Shown here: piece by piece, positions 33,956 through 45,409 of the stretch
Layout of the letters: each line of letters opens with the position of its first letter
Numbering within the stretch: position 1 is the stretch's first letter
Source of the DNA: Muscardinus avellanarius
Lineage: Eukaryota; Chordata; Mammalia; Rodentia; Gliridae
Assembly (NCBI GenBank): GCA_963383645.1
Contig: OY726563.1
Location: 30,237,575 to 30,301,574, forward strand
Direction: 5' to 3'
DNA length: 64,000 nt
Notes under the pieces: generated by a model
What the model saw: the letters and a program-made list of their open reading frames with translations, nothing else
Databases searched by the model: none
Told to the model about the DNA's origin: nothing
Program-made: the position numbers and the translations under genes

Positions 33956-35744
33956 GAAATTATAAATAAAGCAAGACTCCTGTCTTCACTTTGAATTGTT
34001 ATTTTTGTAACCTACTGAGATTATACTTCAATCTACAATGTCACAAAAATAAATGATTAATTAAAAATAAAATAAACACGTATTGAATGAAATAAAAATA
34101 CTGTTGACAAGAAGAACTTTTCAGTCTTGTACTTGGGTGCAAAAAAGGGTTTGATAATTAGATTTAAATCTAGATCATAAAACTTGTAGAATATAAAGTT
34201 CTGTGATTAGAAGAATGTGTTTTATTATTTTCTGTTCATTGATGTGTGCTAACACCTATGAAAGTGACCTTTACATAATAGATGTTCCCAAAGTAGTTGT
34301 CAAGCTAGTGAATTAACTCATAGTTTATGGACATTTAATTTCTTACTAGTGTGTGTTTCCATATCTTCTAACACGGTTTGAAAAACAGAAGGTTCTTGGA
34401 AACAAACTTGCCAATGGAGAACAGGGTGGTGATACCAGGATTAAAAGAGTTGTGGGCACAGCTATGAAACACAGTGGAACTTCGGGAAAGAGAAGGAAGT
34501 ATCAGTAAAGATAGCTCAAGAGGGAGAGAGTCTCCTCAATTCTGCAGACCTCAAAGTTTATTTGGGATGATCAGAGCCTTGTGTGCTCATTCAGTGTCAC
34601 ACACAAAGGCTTGAGTTGCCCCCTCTGATAGGAGATTACATTTTAGAGCCACAGCATGAGAATCCCAGAGGATGAGGTGAAATGCTAATGAGGAAATATA
34701 CATGAACAAGACTTTAGCTTCCTCATTGTCTTCTGCCTTTATTTTCTGAGCTTTTCCTCTGTATATGTGGATGTAAACTCCATTTGCCTGTCAACAGGAA
34801 GGAAGGCACAGCATCAAATGTCTTGAGTACACTGTCTCTCTTCATTTATTTTCTGTTTTTCCTAGGATTCTGTATCCCTTCAGTCAGCCCTTGAGTGTTC
34901 ACTTGCTCTTATGTTAAGGAAAGGGAGATCTTGCATGTTAGTCCCTCACCAGCTTAAATTAAACAGGCTGTGGTATGCAGCTCTTCTACTTTGTGTGAGG
35001 GCTACACCAAGAAATGTTTCCAAGGGGTTAGAATCATCTCCTGCAGAAGTACACCATCTGTTCTGCCTTCACTCATGAGTGTGATAATTGTTATGAGGAC
35101 ACTACAATGGCTCCTTCCAGCTGTTCCTGGACTGGGTCTGTATATTTTGGGAGCTGATATTTTCAGTGGCAGAGGTATAGAGATTGTAAATATGAGGTTT
35201 GGGGCATAATAAACAAAATGCATAGCACTGTGTGCTATAATCGCAGCAGATATATTTGTCCTCAATTACTAAGTGTCATATGAGAGATGAAGGGGAAAAT
35301 AGAAGTGATATATTCAATGAATCATGCTCAAGAAGTATTATTCAGATGCTTTCTGTGTACATTGGCTGTAAGAAACATGAGACAGATGTTGTTCTTGCAG
35401 ACAAAGCCTGGAACTGCTGTCCAGTATATGTAGGATGTCAAAGAAAAGTTTTCCTTTGTAGATGACATCTGCATTTCATGCCAGGCTTTCCAAGAAACTA
35501 ATGTAAAAATTTAATATAATGTTTATTTTATAGCTATAAAAAGAGAGCATTAGAAAACTGCCTTTGGATGATACTGGGAGCTTATATACCTCCATTTTCC
35601 AGAAAACATGGATGTCTTTAGTCATTTTATTTTTGATAGGTACTCTGGATTGACTAATTTAGAACAATGATTGCATAAGTAGAGATTATGACTTATCAAT
35701 CATTTCTGTATCCTTTTACTTTGGAGAGACAAGTTATTTTCTGT
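33956..35744. other. Unassigned DNA
   Basis: No repeat family or gene recognised. ORFs of 69-87 codons near 34970-35465 show no motif I can name and are probably chance. Confidence 0.5.
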
Positions 35745-35957
35745 TTGTTTTAGTTTTTGTGCTTCTGGAATATTGTACTTAGGGGCATTCCACCTCTGAA
35801 CTATACCCCCAGTTCTATTTTTTTTTTTTCAAAACAGGTTCTCAATAGGTTGATGAGAGCCTCATTGAGTTGCTAAGGCTGGCTTTAAACCTAAAATTCT
35901 CTTGTCCCAGCCTCCCAAATACTGGGATTACAGGTTCATGCCACCACAACTGGCTTT
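35745..35957 (-). mobile_element. B1-dID SINE (old)
   Basis: Antisense ID-like part ('gcattccacctctgaactat') and B1-like part ('aatactgggattacaggttc'), with an oligo-T run in the middle. Confidence 0.8.
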
Positions 35958-37264
35958 TGTTTGTTTTTAATAATGAAAAAAGATATTTAGAGACTTAAGG
36001 AAAATGTCCAAGATAACAGTGCTAGGGAGTGTCAGAGCAAACACAAAATATATTTTTATTCTGATTCCTATATTTTCTCACAATAGCACCATATGCTTTT
36101 CACAATGAAAAAAATTAAAATCAGAATTGACAATTAGTAGCCTCACGATATTGAAAGATAGGAAAACATCAGCCAACCAATCAATCACTTCAAGAGTAGA
36201 AATGATTCTCAGCAATTTTGACCACTGCTTATTTTGTTACTTTTGTTTTGTTTTGGGATTATTTTGGCCACACTTGCTCCATCATTCAAGAACTTCAAGC
36301 TATCCCTTGCTTTCTGATCTCCTACTGGTACCACATATTGGTCAAATAGATGAACAAAAGAGAAACAGCAAGAAATCCATGTAATGAAACCAATAAATTC
36401 AGTCTTCTGACACAAAAACAAGATGAAAAGATTGTGTGGAGTGTGTGAGGGTGCTTGGGAGGGTGGCAGCTGAAACTGGTGTGTATGCCAGAATACCAAT
36501 TCTGATTTCATAATAAGAAATAATTTTGCATATATTATAATACTTGAAATTGAAATGGCTAGGGCATATTGTCCCTGTATACAAAAAGCAAAATTATAAT
36601 CAATAATCTTCTTAATTGGCATAAGAACCAACAAGAAGTCTAAATTATAATAGTCAATTATGTCTGCTTACAAGCTTCATTACTGCAGTAGACGTATGCC
36701 TGGCTTTAGAACTGTATTCTCCTTACAAAAAGTTTGGATGGATACAGCCAATGTGGCTATCATATTCAATTTCTTTTCTTTTGCGATGAGTAAACTCCAT
36801 TATGCTCTTACATTTTAGATGTATGTTTACTTATATAAACATACATTTATTTATATAAAGTCTTACCAAAATGGAGACATTCCAATTTCCTTAACTTTGT
36901 TTTCTTTATCTTTAAATCAGTTTTCAGTACCTGATTTTATACTTAAACTCCAAAAAACAATCTTATTTTGCTTATTTTAATGTTTTTAGTGTAAGTAAAC
37001 AAACCATTTGTTTGGTTTACTAAATACATTGGGCCAATATGAAACCTTTTGTACTCAGTAAAATCCAGAAAATTTCTTTGAAGATGGGAATTATAAATAT
37101 GTTAATTGAACCAAGTGGAGAAAAGCTGTCTGGAGTATAAGAATGAAGATTTTCACATAGCACAACTGAGTATGTATGTCCAGAAATCTTAACACCCATA
37201 AAAATTCAACAAAGCATTTTTCTATCTATATGGTAACTTTATAGATATATTACTTTTAAAACTA
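35958..37264. other. Unassigned DNA
   Basis: Nothing recognised. An imperfect inverted repeat (agtaaacaaacc / ggtttact) at about 36991-37021 is noted. Confidence 0.5.
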
Positions 37265-37267
37265 CAA

Positions 37268-37454
37268 ACTAGCTCAGTGTGGTGGTACACACCTGCAGTT
37301 CCAGTACTTTGGAGGCTGATACAGGAGGATAACAAATTTGCAGCCACTCTCAGTAATTTATCAATATCTTCTTTCAAAATATAAAAAATTTAATTGGGTC
37401 TGGGTGTTTAACCCAATGGTAGCGTGGGCCTGGCTTCAATCTCCAGTACCACAA

Positions 37455-37489
<35 letters not shown>

Positions 37490-37494
37490 ATGCA
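37268..37494 (+). mobile_element. B1-dID SINE with (AAAT)n tail
   Basis: Sense, starting near 'gctcagtgtggtggtacaca'. Diverged right part ending 'tccagtaccac' and an AAAT-repeat tail (37453-37493). Confidence 0.82.
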
Positions 37495-38845
37495 TACATA
37501 GAGACAAACAGACTGTTAATATATGAAAACAACTTGCTTTATTACAATATAGCTTTTGTCAGTCAACTTGGGCTAAATTTTGCTACTATAACTTTGAATT
37601 CATAAATCACAGTAGCTTACCATAGCCAAGATGTGATGTATTTCTCAATTACTCTACATATCTACCATGGGTCATATATGACTTCAATCTAGAACCAGGC
37701 TGACAATAGTTCTGGTATTGATAGTATTATGGTTGATAAACAAACCACCAAAGGATAAATGACAAAGAACCCTTGGACAAAGAACTTTTCTTTTAAGGAA
37801 TACTCAATTTATTTCTACGTAAAAGTTATATGGCCCAACATATATTCATGACATAGAGAGGTATTTTGTTTCAGAGACATAGAAAGATAAAGAGAATGAA
37901 AGGGTAGTGAATATAATAAAAAAATATACTGTCCCTCCTAGTCATCTACCTTGAAAACCAAACCATGTGTCTATCAATGGCATCTATAGTACCTATGATT
38001 TTCTTTTCAACAGATATTATCCACATAAATTGTTAATGTATTGGATTAATTGAATGGGCAAAGCCCTGTGGACTAACTTAGAGAATCAGAGAATTGACAT
38101 AGACCAGAAATGAATTAGTGCAGAATTATTCTTCTTCATACTAAATGGAAGCATGTTATTCTGATGTTCTTTTCCCTTCAACAAAGAGAAGACAAAAGCA
38201 TATGCAGGACTATGAAATACATATGAAGTCTCTATTGATTTACTGAAGCAAGAAAAACATGACTCTAAAAGTAATTAAGTTTATCATAACTCACTACTAC
38301 ACTTTATTAAAAAATAGATGTCTCTTAATATTAGTAAACAAGGCCGTATTACCATGGGATATAGCAGAAATAACCATCTCTACACAGTGAACTCACTGTG
38401 GCTATCTTTAGTGAAAGTGGTTTAGTAAAGGATATTACTTAGCTCCGAGAGTTTCATGAGACCTAGAGAAAGTGTTTAAACCGAGGCACAATTGTCCTAA
38501 TTGGGAAAGTGATGCTTCAGCTATGAGAGCAATTGCCACCATCAGAAAAACTAAGAACTGCAAATATTACACATTTGGCTATCAGTGACATATCTGTGAC
38601 AGCAATCTGTGCTTTCACTGAAAAGCTAAATGTCTCTTCTGTCAAGAAAGAATGGAAGATTTCTACTTCTATTTTCTCAACCTGCTCAAGTTTTAATCAA
38701 ATATGTCCACATTGTTTCTTATTAGAAGATCCAAGTTCAAATGCCTGTTTATTGCTGAAAGAAATATTTGAAATGATTATTATTATTTGTGAAATACATA
38801 AGCTTTATAATGCAAACATTATCCCTAATACAGAAAATATCTTTT
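37495..38845. other. Unassigned DNA
   Basis: Nothing recognised. The 146-codon ORF at 38533-38973 runs into an antisense SINE and has no recognisable domain. Confidence 0.5.
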
Positions 38846-39042
38846 TTTTTTTCAGTGCTGGGGATGGATGGAACTCAGGGCATTCTACCTCAAAGTTACA
38901 CCCACAGTGGATTTTATTCTTTATTTTGAAACAGGATTTCACTGAGATGCAAATGGCCTCACTAAGTAGCTGAACTATGATCCTCCTGTCTCAGCCTCCC
39001 AAGAACAGAGATTACAAATGTTTGCCACCATGCCCGGCTATA
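38846..39042 (-). mobile_element. B1-dID SINE
   Basis: Antisense, with T-run, ID-like part ('gcattctacctcaaagttac') and B1-like end ('gccaccatgcccggcta'). Flanks 'tacagaaaatatctt' and 'tatagaaaatctttt' look like a decayed target-site duplication. It abuts the 3' end of the UBE2N pseudogene. Confidence 0.82.
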
Positions 39043-39045
39043 GAA

Positions 39046-39219
39046 AATCTTTTGTTAATTAAAAACCATGAACAGTTATGAATATGATTGATTCCTCTGA
39101 AAATGTCTTGGCTTTTATTCTGCAATATTTCTCTTAAGACTGTGTCCATTATATGCAAACAAAAAGGAAGGAATCTTGATAAAACAGAGATGTGATGCAC
39201 GCTTGATGAGTAGATCGAT
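39046..39219 (-). pseudogene. UBE2N: 3'UTR part of the UBE2N processed pseudogene
   Basis: It continues directly past the pseudogene stop codon and resembles what I remember of the UBE2N 3'UTR ('atggacacagtcttaagaga', then 'cagaataaaagcc' holding AATAAA on the minus strand). This indicates reverse transcription of a mature mRNA. The downstream end is obscured by the SINE. Confidence 0.6.
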
Positions 39220-39678
39220 TTAAATATTATTCATGGCATATAGTCCAGTCCATGCTCTATCTGTCTCTATAGTTTGGGATTCTTTGGGCTTCTATTGCTC
39301 CTCTGCCTTATTTGCAAATGAACCATCTGTGTTAGGAGCACTTAACAAAGCCTGGATCAATAGAAGAACTGTGAAAATCTACAGTGCTGGGGATCAATTA
39401 TCTTTCAATATATCTAACCATATTCTTCTCAACTTGTCCACATTAGAATGATAAATTTTGGTCACAAAACATACTTTAGGTGTTGCCATTGGATATTCTT
39501 CTGAAAGGGATAATTCACGTTTAAATATCTCTCCCTTAAAGGGAGAATCCTAGAGGCCATCAATGATCACTTGAAAATAATAGGCATTGCTCTCATCTGG
39601 TTCTGCTTTAATGCCAGGAACAGGTTCTGCTAGCAAATGCTGGGCTTTCTTGAGGATTCTGTGAAGAATCCTGGCCAT
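39220..39678 (-). pseudogene. UBE2N: Processed pseudogene of UBE2N (Ubc13 ubiquitin-conjugating enzyme)
   Basis: The functional gene encodes the 152-residue E2 that builds K63-linked ubiquitin chains with UBE2V1/2. Here the 459-bp span from ATG (39678) to TAA (39220) has exactly the family length and no introns. The N-terminus reads [18 protein letters not shown] and the C-terminus ends LYAMNNI, both UBE2N signatures. It is dead: a CAG to TAG stop follows residue 42, further stops replace conserved Trp/Gln positions later on, and reading frame is disturbed in between. The active-site cysteine context (RICLDIL in the parent) reads RIWLDIL. About 40 bp of 5'UTR-like sequence precedes it. It inserted alone among repeats, with no promoter visible. 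Confidence 0.93.
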
Positions 39679-39719
39679 CTTGTCAGATCCTGAGTTCAGC
39701 CTCTTGTCTTGATATTTGG

Positions 39720-40434
39720 CTCCACTTATCTCATACAAGTCAAAACAAAATGTTACTGAAAATAAAACTTTGGAAATGAGAGACAAAGTTTGGTGGAACA
39801 AGATGGTAGCTTAGTGAGATCTAGCAACTATGTCCTCACAGAAACACAATTTTTTAATTGAAGTTTAAAAGTTTATATTTTTCTTGTTCTGCCCAATTGC
39901 ATATCCCAGACTATGTAAAGAAGGGAGTGGTCGTTTTGGCTGTTGACACTGTGCAATCTGCTTAAGGAGTTCATTAATACTAGAAAATGATCACTTAGTT
40001 GAGTGTCTTTGCCAAAGTATGTCACGTCCTATTCTATAACAGGAAGCATCCACAATACATGATTTAGAATAGGAGCTACATTTTTATTCTTCTAACACAT
40101 CTGATTTTATAAGGACAAAAGGCTGGTGGCACATTGAGTCTTTAAATATGATTTTTCAATGAGATAAAATAAACAGACTCCTCACTTTTGAGCTAAGAAA
40201 GGGACCAGACTATTCTATGAGCCAGTCTTGTCCCTCTTCTGGCTCATCTGCTCCCAAAACAGGTATACACAGCTTAAGAAACAATACCAACTTCTCTCTT
40301 GTATCTACTGAGCATGCCAGCACATGCAAACTCAAGGCATCAATGAAAAAACCCTCTGAAAGGCATTCAGGGCTATCTCAGGGAAATTTGAAGTCAAGTC
40401 TGCCCTACTTCTGTCTGATAGTTATTTCTTTTCT
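39720..40434. other. Unassigned DNA
   Basis: Nothing recognised beyond the possible upstream end of the UBE2N copy. Confidence 0.5.
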
Positions 40435-41008
40435 TGTGCATTGTAATAATGCATCTTAATCGAATAAAAGAAAGTAGAGTCACACATGCTCACATCACTC
40501 ATTTAGTCGTTCCCCGATTCCCACCCTATTCCCTCCTTCTTCCCTTCTTCTCATGTTTGGTTTAGTGACTTTGATATGTTTGTGACTGTACATCATGTAC
40601 ATTAGGGAGTTTTTCTCTTTTCCCTTTCAGTTGAGTTGCCTTATTTGCTCCTCTATAGTTTCCTTTTTAGTCTAGATTTTCTCCTATGATCCATTTTCTC
40701 TCTAGCTTCTGCATATTATGAAGAGTATCTGATTTTTTTACCCTTTGTGATTGACGGTTCTCACTTAGCATTACTCTCCAGTTCATCCATTTCCCTGCAA
40801 ATGACATAATTTTATTCTTCTTTATGGCTGAGTAAAATTCCATTGTGTATATTTCCCATAGTTTTGTAATCCATTCATCTCATTTGATGGACATCGTGAC
40901 TGGTTCCATAGTTTGGCAGTTGGGAATTATGCAGCTATGAACATAGATACACATGCATTAGTCTGGTGCTTTGGTTGCCATTATTTTGGGTAGATATCCA
41001 GAAGTGGT
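40435..41008 (-). mobile_element. 5'-truncated L1 3' end
   Basis: Antisense L1: 'cattgtaataatgcatctta', pyrimidine-rich tract, then ORF2 C-terminal region up to 'atatccagaagtggtattac'. The same region is in the antisense L1s at 16.5 and 49.8 kb. Confidence 0.82.
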
Positions 41009-41179
41009 ATTACTGTTTAGACACACAATTTTTTTTTTTTTACTATTTCTGTAACAAACTACTTTCACAGGAGCAAAACAAACTAAATGAGAGACCTTAG
41101 TGCAAGGTTTTAGCATAATAAGAAAAAATACATTAAAAAAGGCAAGAAGAAAAGAGTAATTCAGAATGGCCTCAACCAT

Positions 41180-42735
41180 CTTTAGTTAGTAGGGAGGAGA
41201 ATAAGAATCCACCATCTGGGAACCAGGACAGAAAATCTAGTACAGATATTTGTCTTGCACCTCAGTACATGGCCTATTGTGGTGAGATTCAGCTCCAGAA
41301 AGAAATGAAAAGCCACTCAAACTGGGGCAGTTTACTGACAGAATCACTAAAACTTCCCCAGCATCACTCAGAGACCTATAGGATGGACTCTAGTTTGGGC
41401 CTGTGACATTGTTGCCCTTGGAATGGGCCTGGGGAACCCACCTCTTATAAAGACAACATAGATATTTAGTGTGAGACTTGGGTGTAACTTAGCATAGCAT
41501 ATGCCTTGGCAGCCAAGGAATTGTCATTCCCACCCATTTCCCAGCCTTGGGCAGTCCAGTGCTTGCAGACAGGGCCTCTGTATCTCAGGTACCCAGGGAG
41601 ACCCCACCACAGTGAGCTACACTTAATTTTTAGCCTGCATCACCTTCTGCTGTGGCATGGGCCTTGGTATACCACTAAGACTGTGTACGTGCTTGCATCT
41701 GTGAGATTCATGCACCACCCAGCAGTGTGTCAGCTTAGGTTGTCAAGAGACTACCTTCACTGATGTACCCAAATTCCAGGCAGCACTACCCCAATAGACC
41801 AAGACTCCACTTGGAATAGAACAAGATAGCACAGAACTTTGCCTTAAAGCTCTGCCAGCAGGTAAAACCTAACATTAGGAGATATTCACAGCCTCAATCT
41901 CTATGCCTATCTGTAGAGAGACTCTGTAAGTGCCCCATTTTCACGCAGAAACATAAAGCTTTCATCTATCAGAATTCAATTTTGTCCAGCATTACCTATG
42001 GCTGGTTTCAGTGGAACTGGACAATAGGCCCAATTCAGCAGTGGGCAGCCCACAGCCATGTGGGCTTTGGCTCTACCCTACTTCTGTGATAGTCTCAGCA
42101 GCCTGAGAGCTGAGGGTAACAGTGAGCATTGTGGCACTAGTAGCCATGGATATATGGCTTAAGAGCCTGGGGCTGATCCATCCTTGGTCATTCTGCCAAC
42201 AGCCAGGTAAAAGCTTACAATACATAACCACGAGCTGGTGAGTGTGTAAAAGCCCTTTGGACTCACCCCAATCCAAGAAGAAGTTTACAGGGACATCCTA
42301 CTGTTTTAAGGAAGTCCCCTACATTCATGTTCAAAATTACTCCAACTACAGATTTGGAACAGACCTGGACTTGGATCACATTCTAGTGCTGAAAAGCAAC
42401 ATGCCAACAGCACAGTTTGTGGCAAATCTGGATATAGGGTGCCTACTAGTGGAAAGGGTGGAAGTGACTATAGGTTCAAAGAAAATAAGTAACCTGGTTA
42501 GAATTTCTGAAGAGACAGGTACAAAGCCAGATTACAAAAACTGGAATTAATACCTAATTCTTTAATGTTCAGATGATGTTACACAATAACAAGCATGAAG
42601 AACTTTCAGGGAAACATGACCTCACATCCTAGTCAAAATAAGGTGCCAGAAATTGACCAGATAATAACCAGTATGGGTGAACTGATAGAAAATTTAAGAC
42701 ACAAATATGTTTCCACTGTTTTTTTTTAGTGTGAT
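41180..42735 (+). mobile_element. Possible old L1 5' region (unrelated to the half-L1 5'UTR)
   Basis: GC-balanced, low-CpG DNA with phrases common in old mammalian L1 5'UTRs ('gcatgggccttggtatacca', 'aggcagcactaccccaatag'), then a purine-rich part towards 42700. The 102-codon ORF at 42242-42550 is not recognised. This call rests on remembered resemblance only. Confidence 0.4.
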
Positions 42736-42756
42736 TGCCATTCCTGAAACTTTTCC

Positions 42757-42850
42757 ATGAGGGCCCTGGTCGCAAGGCCCTGGGCCCCGGGCGGGGGTCA
42801 CGTGGGGCACACTGGATCTCCTGAAGAACCGGGGCCCCGGCTGCAGTGCT
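42757..42850 (+). repeat. 71-bp array remnant, composite copy B
   Basis: Just over one unit, matching the reverse complement of 28297-28690 ('gaagaaccggggccccggct'). It marks the 5' edge of copy B. Confidence 0.85.
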
Positions 42851-42855
42851 ACCGA

Positions 42856-42985
42856 GTGCCTGATCCTACAACCTCCTCAAACCACACATACTGTCTTCTC
42901 TTATTTAAAAAAAAAAGAAAAAGAAAAGAGATAGAAAAAATAAAAGAAAAATATCGGAGAGGGGTCAAAATGGCCACGGCGGCTG
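42856..42985 (+). promoter_or_regulatory. Conserved module, A-rich spacer and L1-promoter-like box (first round of copy B)
   Basis: 'gtgcctgatcctacaacctc', an A-rich run, then GGAGAGGGGTCAAAATGGCC with an AAAATGGCC core like the YY1 site at the start of L1 5'UTRs. The same series is at 47120-47275 and, reversed, at 28170-28300. A promoter role is inferred. Confidence 0.5.
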
Positions 42986-43390
42986 CCAGGATACTGAAGA
43001 TGCAGACAAAACTTATCCAACTGAACTGGAACTTTGGGAAAATTCCCTGCGAAGGAGGACTGCTTCTTCTCTACATCCTTAAGAATCCTTGGCATTATCT
43101 GTAAGGAGAGAGTTTAGCAGAGACCCAGGAGGAAGGAGGTGTGGGAAGCAGTTGCCGCAATGGAGGTGGACACTTGTATTTGGGAGAGGCAGAAAGCTGA
43201 TCCTACCAACCTTACATTCTGCAGAAATTACCCCAACCATCGAATGCTACCGTTGTGCATGCTTAGGAACACTGGAAAACATGCAGAGTGGAAAAAGAGC
43301 TTGGGAAAGATTTGAAATGGTAGAGGCAGTGGCAATGGCAGCAGCCAGTACTAAGGGGAGGCAGAGATCTGATGCATTACACCTGGAACT
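42961..43390 (+). repeat. About 175-bp repeats, first round of copy B (left of insert)
   Basis: Diverged units with recurring words such as 'gcatgcttaggaacactgga' and 'gcagagatctgatgcattac'. The array is cut at 43390 by half-L1 copy 3 and resumes at 46203. Confidence 0.8.
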
Positions 43391-43789
43391 TTTTTTTTTT
43401 TTTTACTTTTTTATTTTTATTTTTATTTTTTTTTCTTTTTTTTTTATTGGTGCACTGTATTCATACATCATAGTGGGATACAAACTTTTGTAGACATACA
43501 TGCACACATCGCCCAGTCAGTCCCCACTCGAACCCCACCCCATTCTCTCCCCATCCCTCCCTCCCATGCTTGGCTTAGTGGTTAACATCTAGTATTATAG
43601 AAATTCATCCAAAATTAAAAATGATAATCTCACATAACAGTTTCATTTGTCTGATACCAAGCTTTTGATGACTTAAAGATAACATTTCAATATTTCTTTT
43701 TACTTTCTTTCTTACCAGAGAATATTTTTTTCTATTTTTTTTTAGTGAAACTATCATATATTTATATATTTATTTTTCAGAAAAAAAAT

Positions 43790-44440
43790 CTATCCTAATA
43801 TGGAAAATGGACTCTAGATACCCAAAATGATCTTGAAAAAGAACAAAACTAGAAGATATATATTTTCTGATTTCAAACCATATAAAGCTACAATAATTGA
43901 AACAGTGTAGTACTATTCTAAAGGCAGATATATAAACCATTGGAGTTAAATAAAAGCCTAGAGCTAAATTCTTCCCTATATTGTCAAGTTATTTTTGACA
44001 AGGTTTCCACGAACATTTGGTGGTGGAAATAATAATCTTTTAACTAAATATTGTTGAAACATAATAATTACATGGAAAAGAATAAAATTGGACCCTTACC
44101 TAATCCCATATACAAATATTAACTCAAAATAGATAAAAGACCTAAATATAAATCTTAAGACTATAAACTTTTAGGAGAAAATCTGGGTCATAAAACCTCA
44201 CAACATTGAAATTGGCAGTGATTTCTTGGATATGATTTCAATGGCACAGGCAACAGAAGAGTATACAAACTCCCTAAAAAATAAAAAATAATATTGTATA
44301 TCCAAAGACAATGTAAACAGAGTTAACAGTTACTAATAGAATGGGATAAAACATTTCCAAATGCTATATCTGAAGGTATATTAATATTCCAACTAGAAAT
44401 CCTAAAAATTAACAACAATAAAGGGAAACAATCCCATTTA
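43790..44440 (+). repeat. Inverted L1 ORF2 segment inside half-L1 copy 3
   Basis: Plus-strand L1 ORF2 3' sequence ('ccttacctaatcccatatac', 'aactcaaaatagataaaaga', 'gacctaaatataaatcttaa') lies inside a minus-strand element. Its junctions with ORF1 and with the 3' segment match copies 1 and 2. Confidence 0.85.
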
Positions 44441-44491
44441 GAGATAGGTAAAAGACTAACATAAATAATGAATCTCCACAGATAACCAGTC

Positions 44492-45409
44492 TTAGTTGTC
44501 TGTTGGATGGAAAATCTTGTTTCTCTGGTTCTGGTGTGTGTTACCTATTTCTTCTTTGTAGTTAATCTCTTTGAGTATTTTCTCTAGTGCTGGTTTTGAA
44601 GACATAAATTCCTTCAGTTTCTGTTTGTCATGGAAGCTTCTTATTTTTCCATCTAATTTGATAGAAAGTTTTGCTGGGTAGGAAATTTGTGGCTGGAAGT
44701 TGTTTTCTTTCAGAGTTTGGAATATGTTACTCCAAGCCCTTCTGGCTCTCATGACTTGGTTTGGGAAGTCTGGAGTGATTCTAATTGGTTTGCCTCTGAA
44801 TGTCACTTGGCCCTTTGTTTTTGTTGCCTTTAAGATTCTCTACTTGGCTTCCACATTGGTCATTTTGACAATTATGTGGCGTGGGGATCCTCTTCTCTGA
44901 TCCTCTATAAAGGGAGTTCTATAAGTTTCCTGGACCTGTGTATCGACCTATTGCTCTACGTTTGGAAAATTTTCTGCTATTACTTCCTTGAAGAGATTGT
45001 TGATCCCTTTGGTTTCACTTTCTTTTCCCTCCTCTATTCCAATTATTCTTAGGTTAGCTCTCTTAAAATGGGCCCATATTTCTTCAATATCAGATTCCTG
45101 CTGTCGGATATTTTTTCCTAGATTAGAAACTGTGCGTTCATTTTTGGAATGATCATCTTCTAAGAGCGAGATTCTGTTCTCCATGTGGTCTAATCGGTTG
45201 TTTGTGCTTTGAATTGAGGCCTTTACTTCATTAATTGCATCCTTTATCTCTTTTTGGCTCTCTCTGAGTTCTTTTTGAAGCACCTCTATTATTTCTACAG
45301 TTATATTCCTGATTTGATCTTCTAGAAATCTCTGATTTTCTGTTTCATTGGGTTCTGATGTTGTGGGGTTGTGGGCATTCATTGCTCCAGTATTATTCCT
45401 CTTTCCCAT
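44492..45409 (-). pseudogene. L1 ORF1 (ORF1p) of half-L1 copy 3, two nonsense codons
   Basis: From ATG (45409-45407) to TAA (44494-44492) the frame is 918 bp, 305 residues plus stop, with no frameshift. It is broken only by TAG at 44950-44948 (GAG in the relatives) and TAG at 44842-44840 (CAG in the relatives). Residues about 28-112 form a heptad-rich coiled coil, an RRM-like region starts near ANLRIIGIEEG, and the C-terminal domain carries PIRITPDFPNQVMKARRAW. The human protein has 338 residues. ORF1p trimers coat L1 RNA and act as nucleic-acid chaperones. An in-frame upstream ATG at 45454 exists, but the 45409 ATG is shared by all copies. Low decay implies the source was intact recently. 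Confidence 0.88.

Noticed and set aside
38533..38973. 146-codon plus-strand ORF as a gene
   Set aside because: Its C-terminal third is antisense SINE sequence, and the rest has no recognisable domain or splice context.
39550..39801. A functional E2 ubiquitin-conjugating protein
   Set aside because: The frame ends after about 42 UBE2N-like residues and the downstream part has several stops and a lost catalytic cysteine.
43790..44440. Inverted ORF2 block as an ordinary twin-priming inversion of one insertion
   Set aside because: The same inversion with the same junctions is present in all three copies, so it was inherited from the source element.
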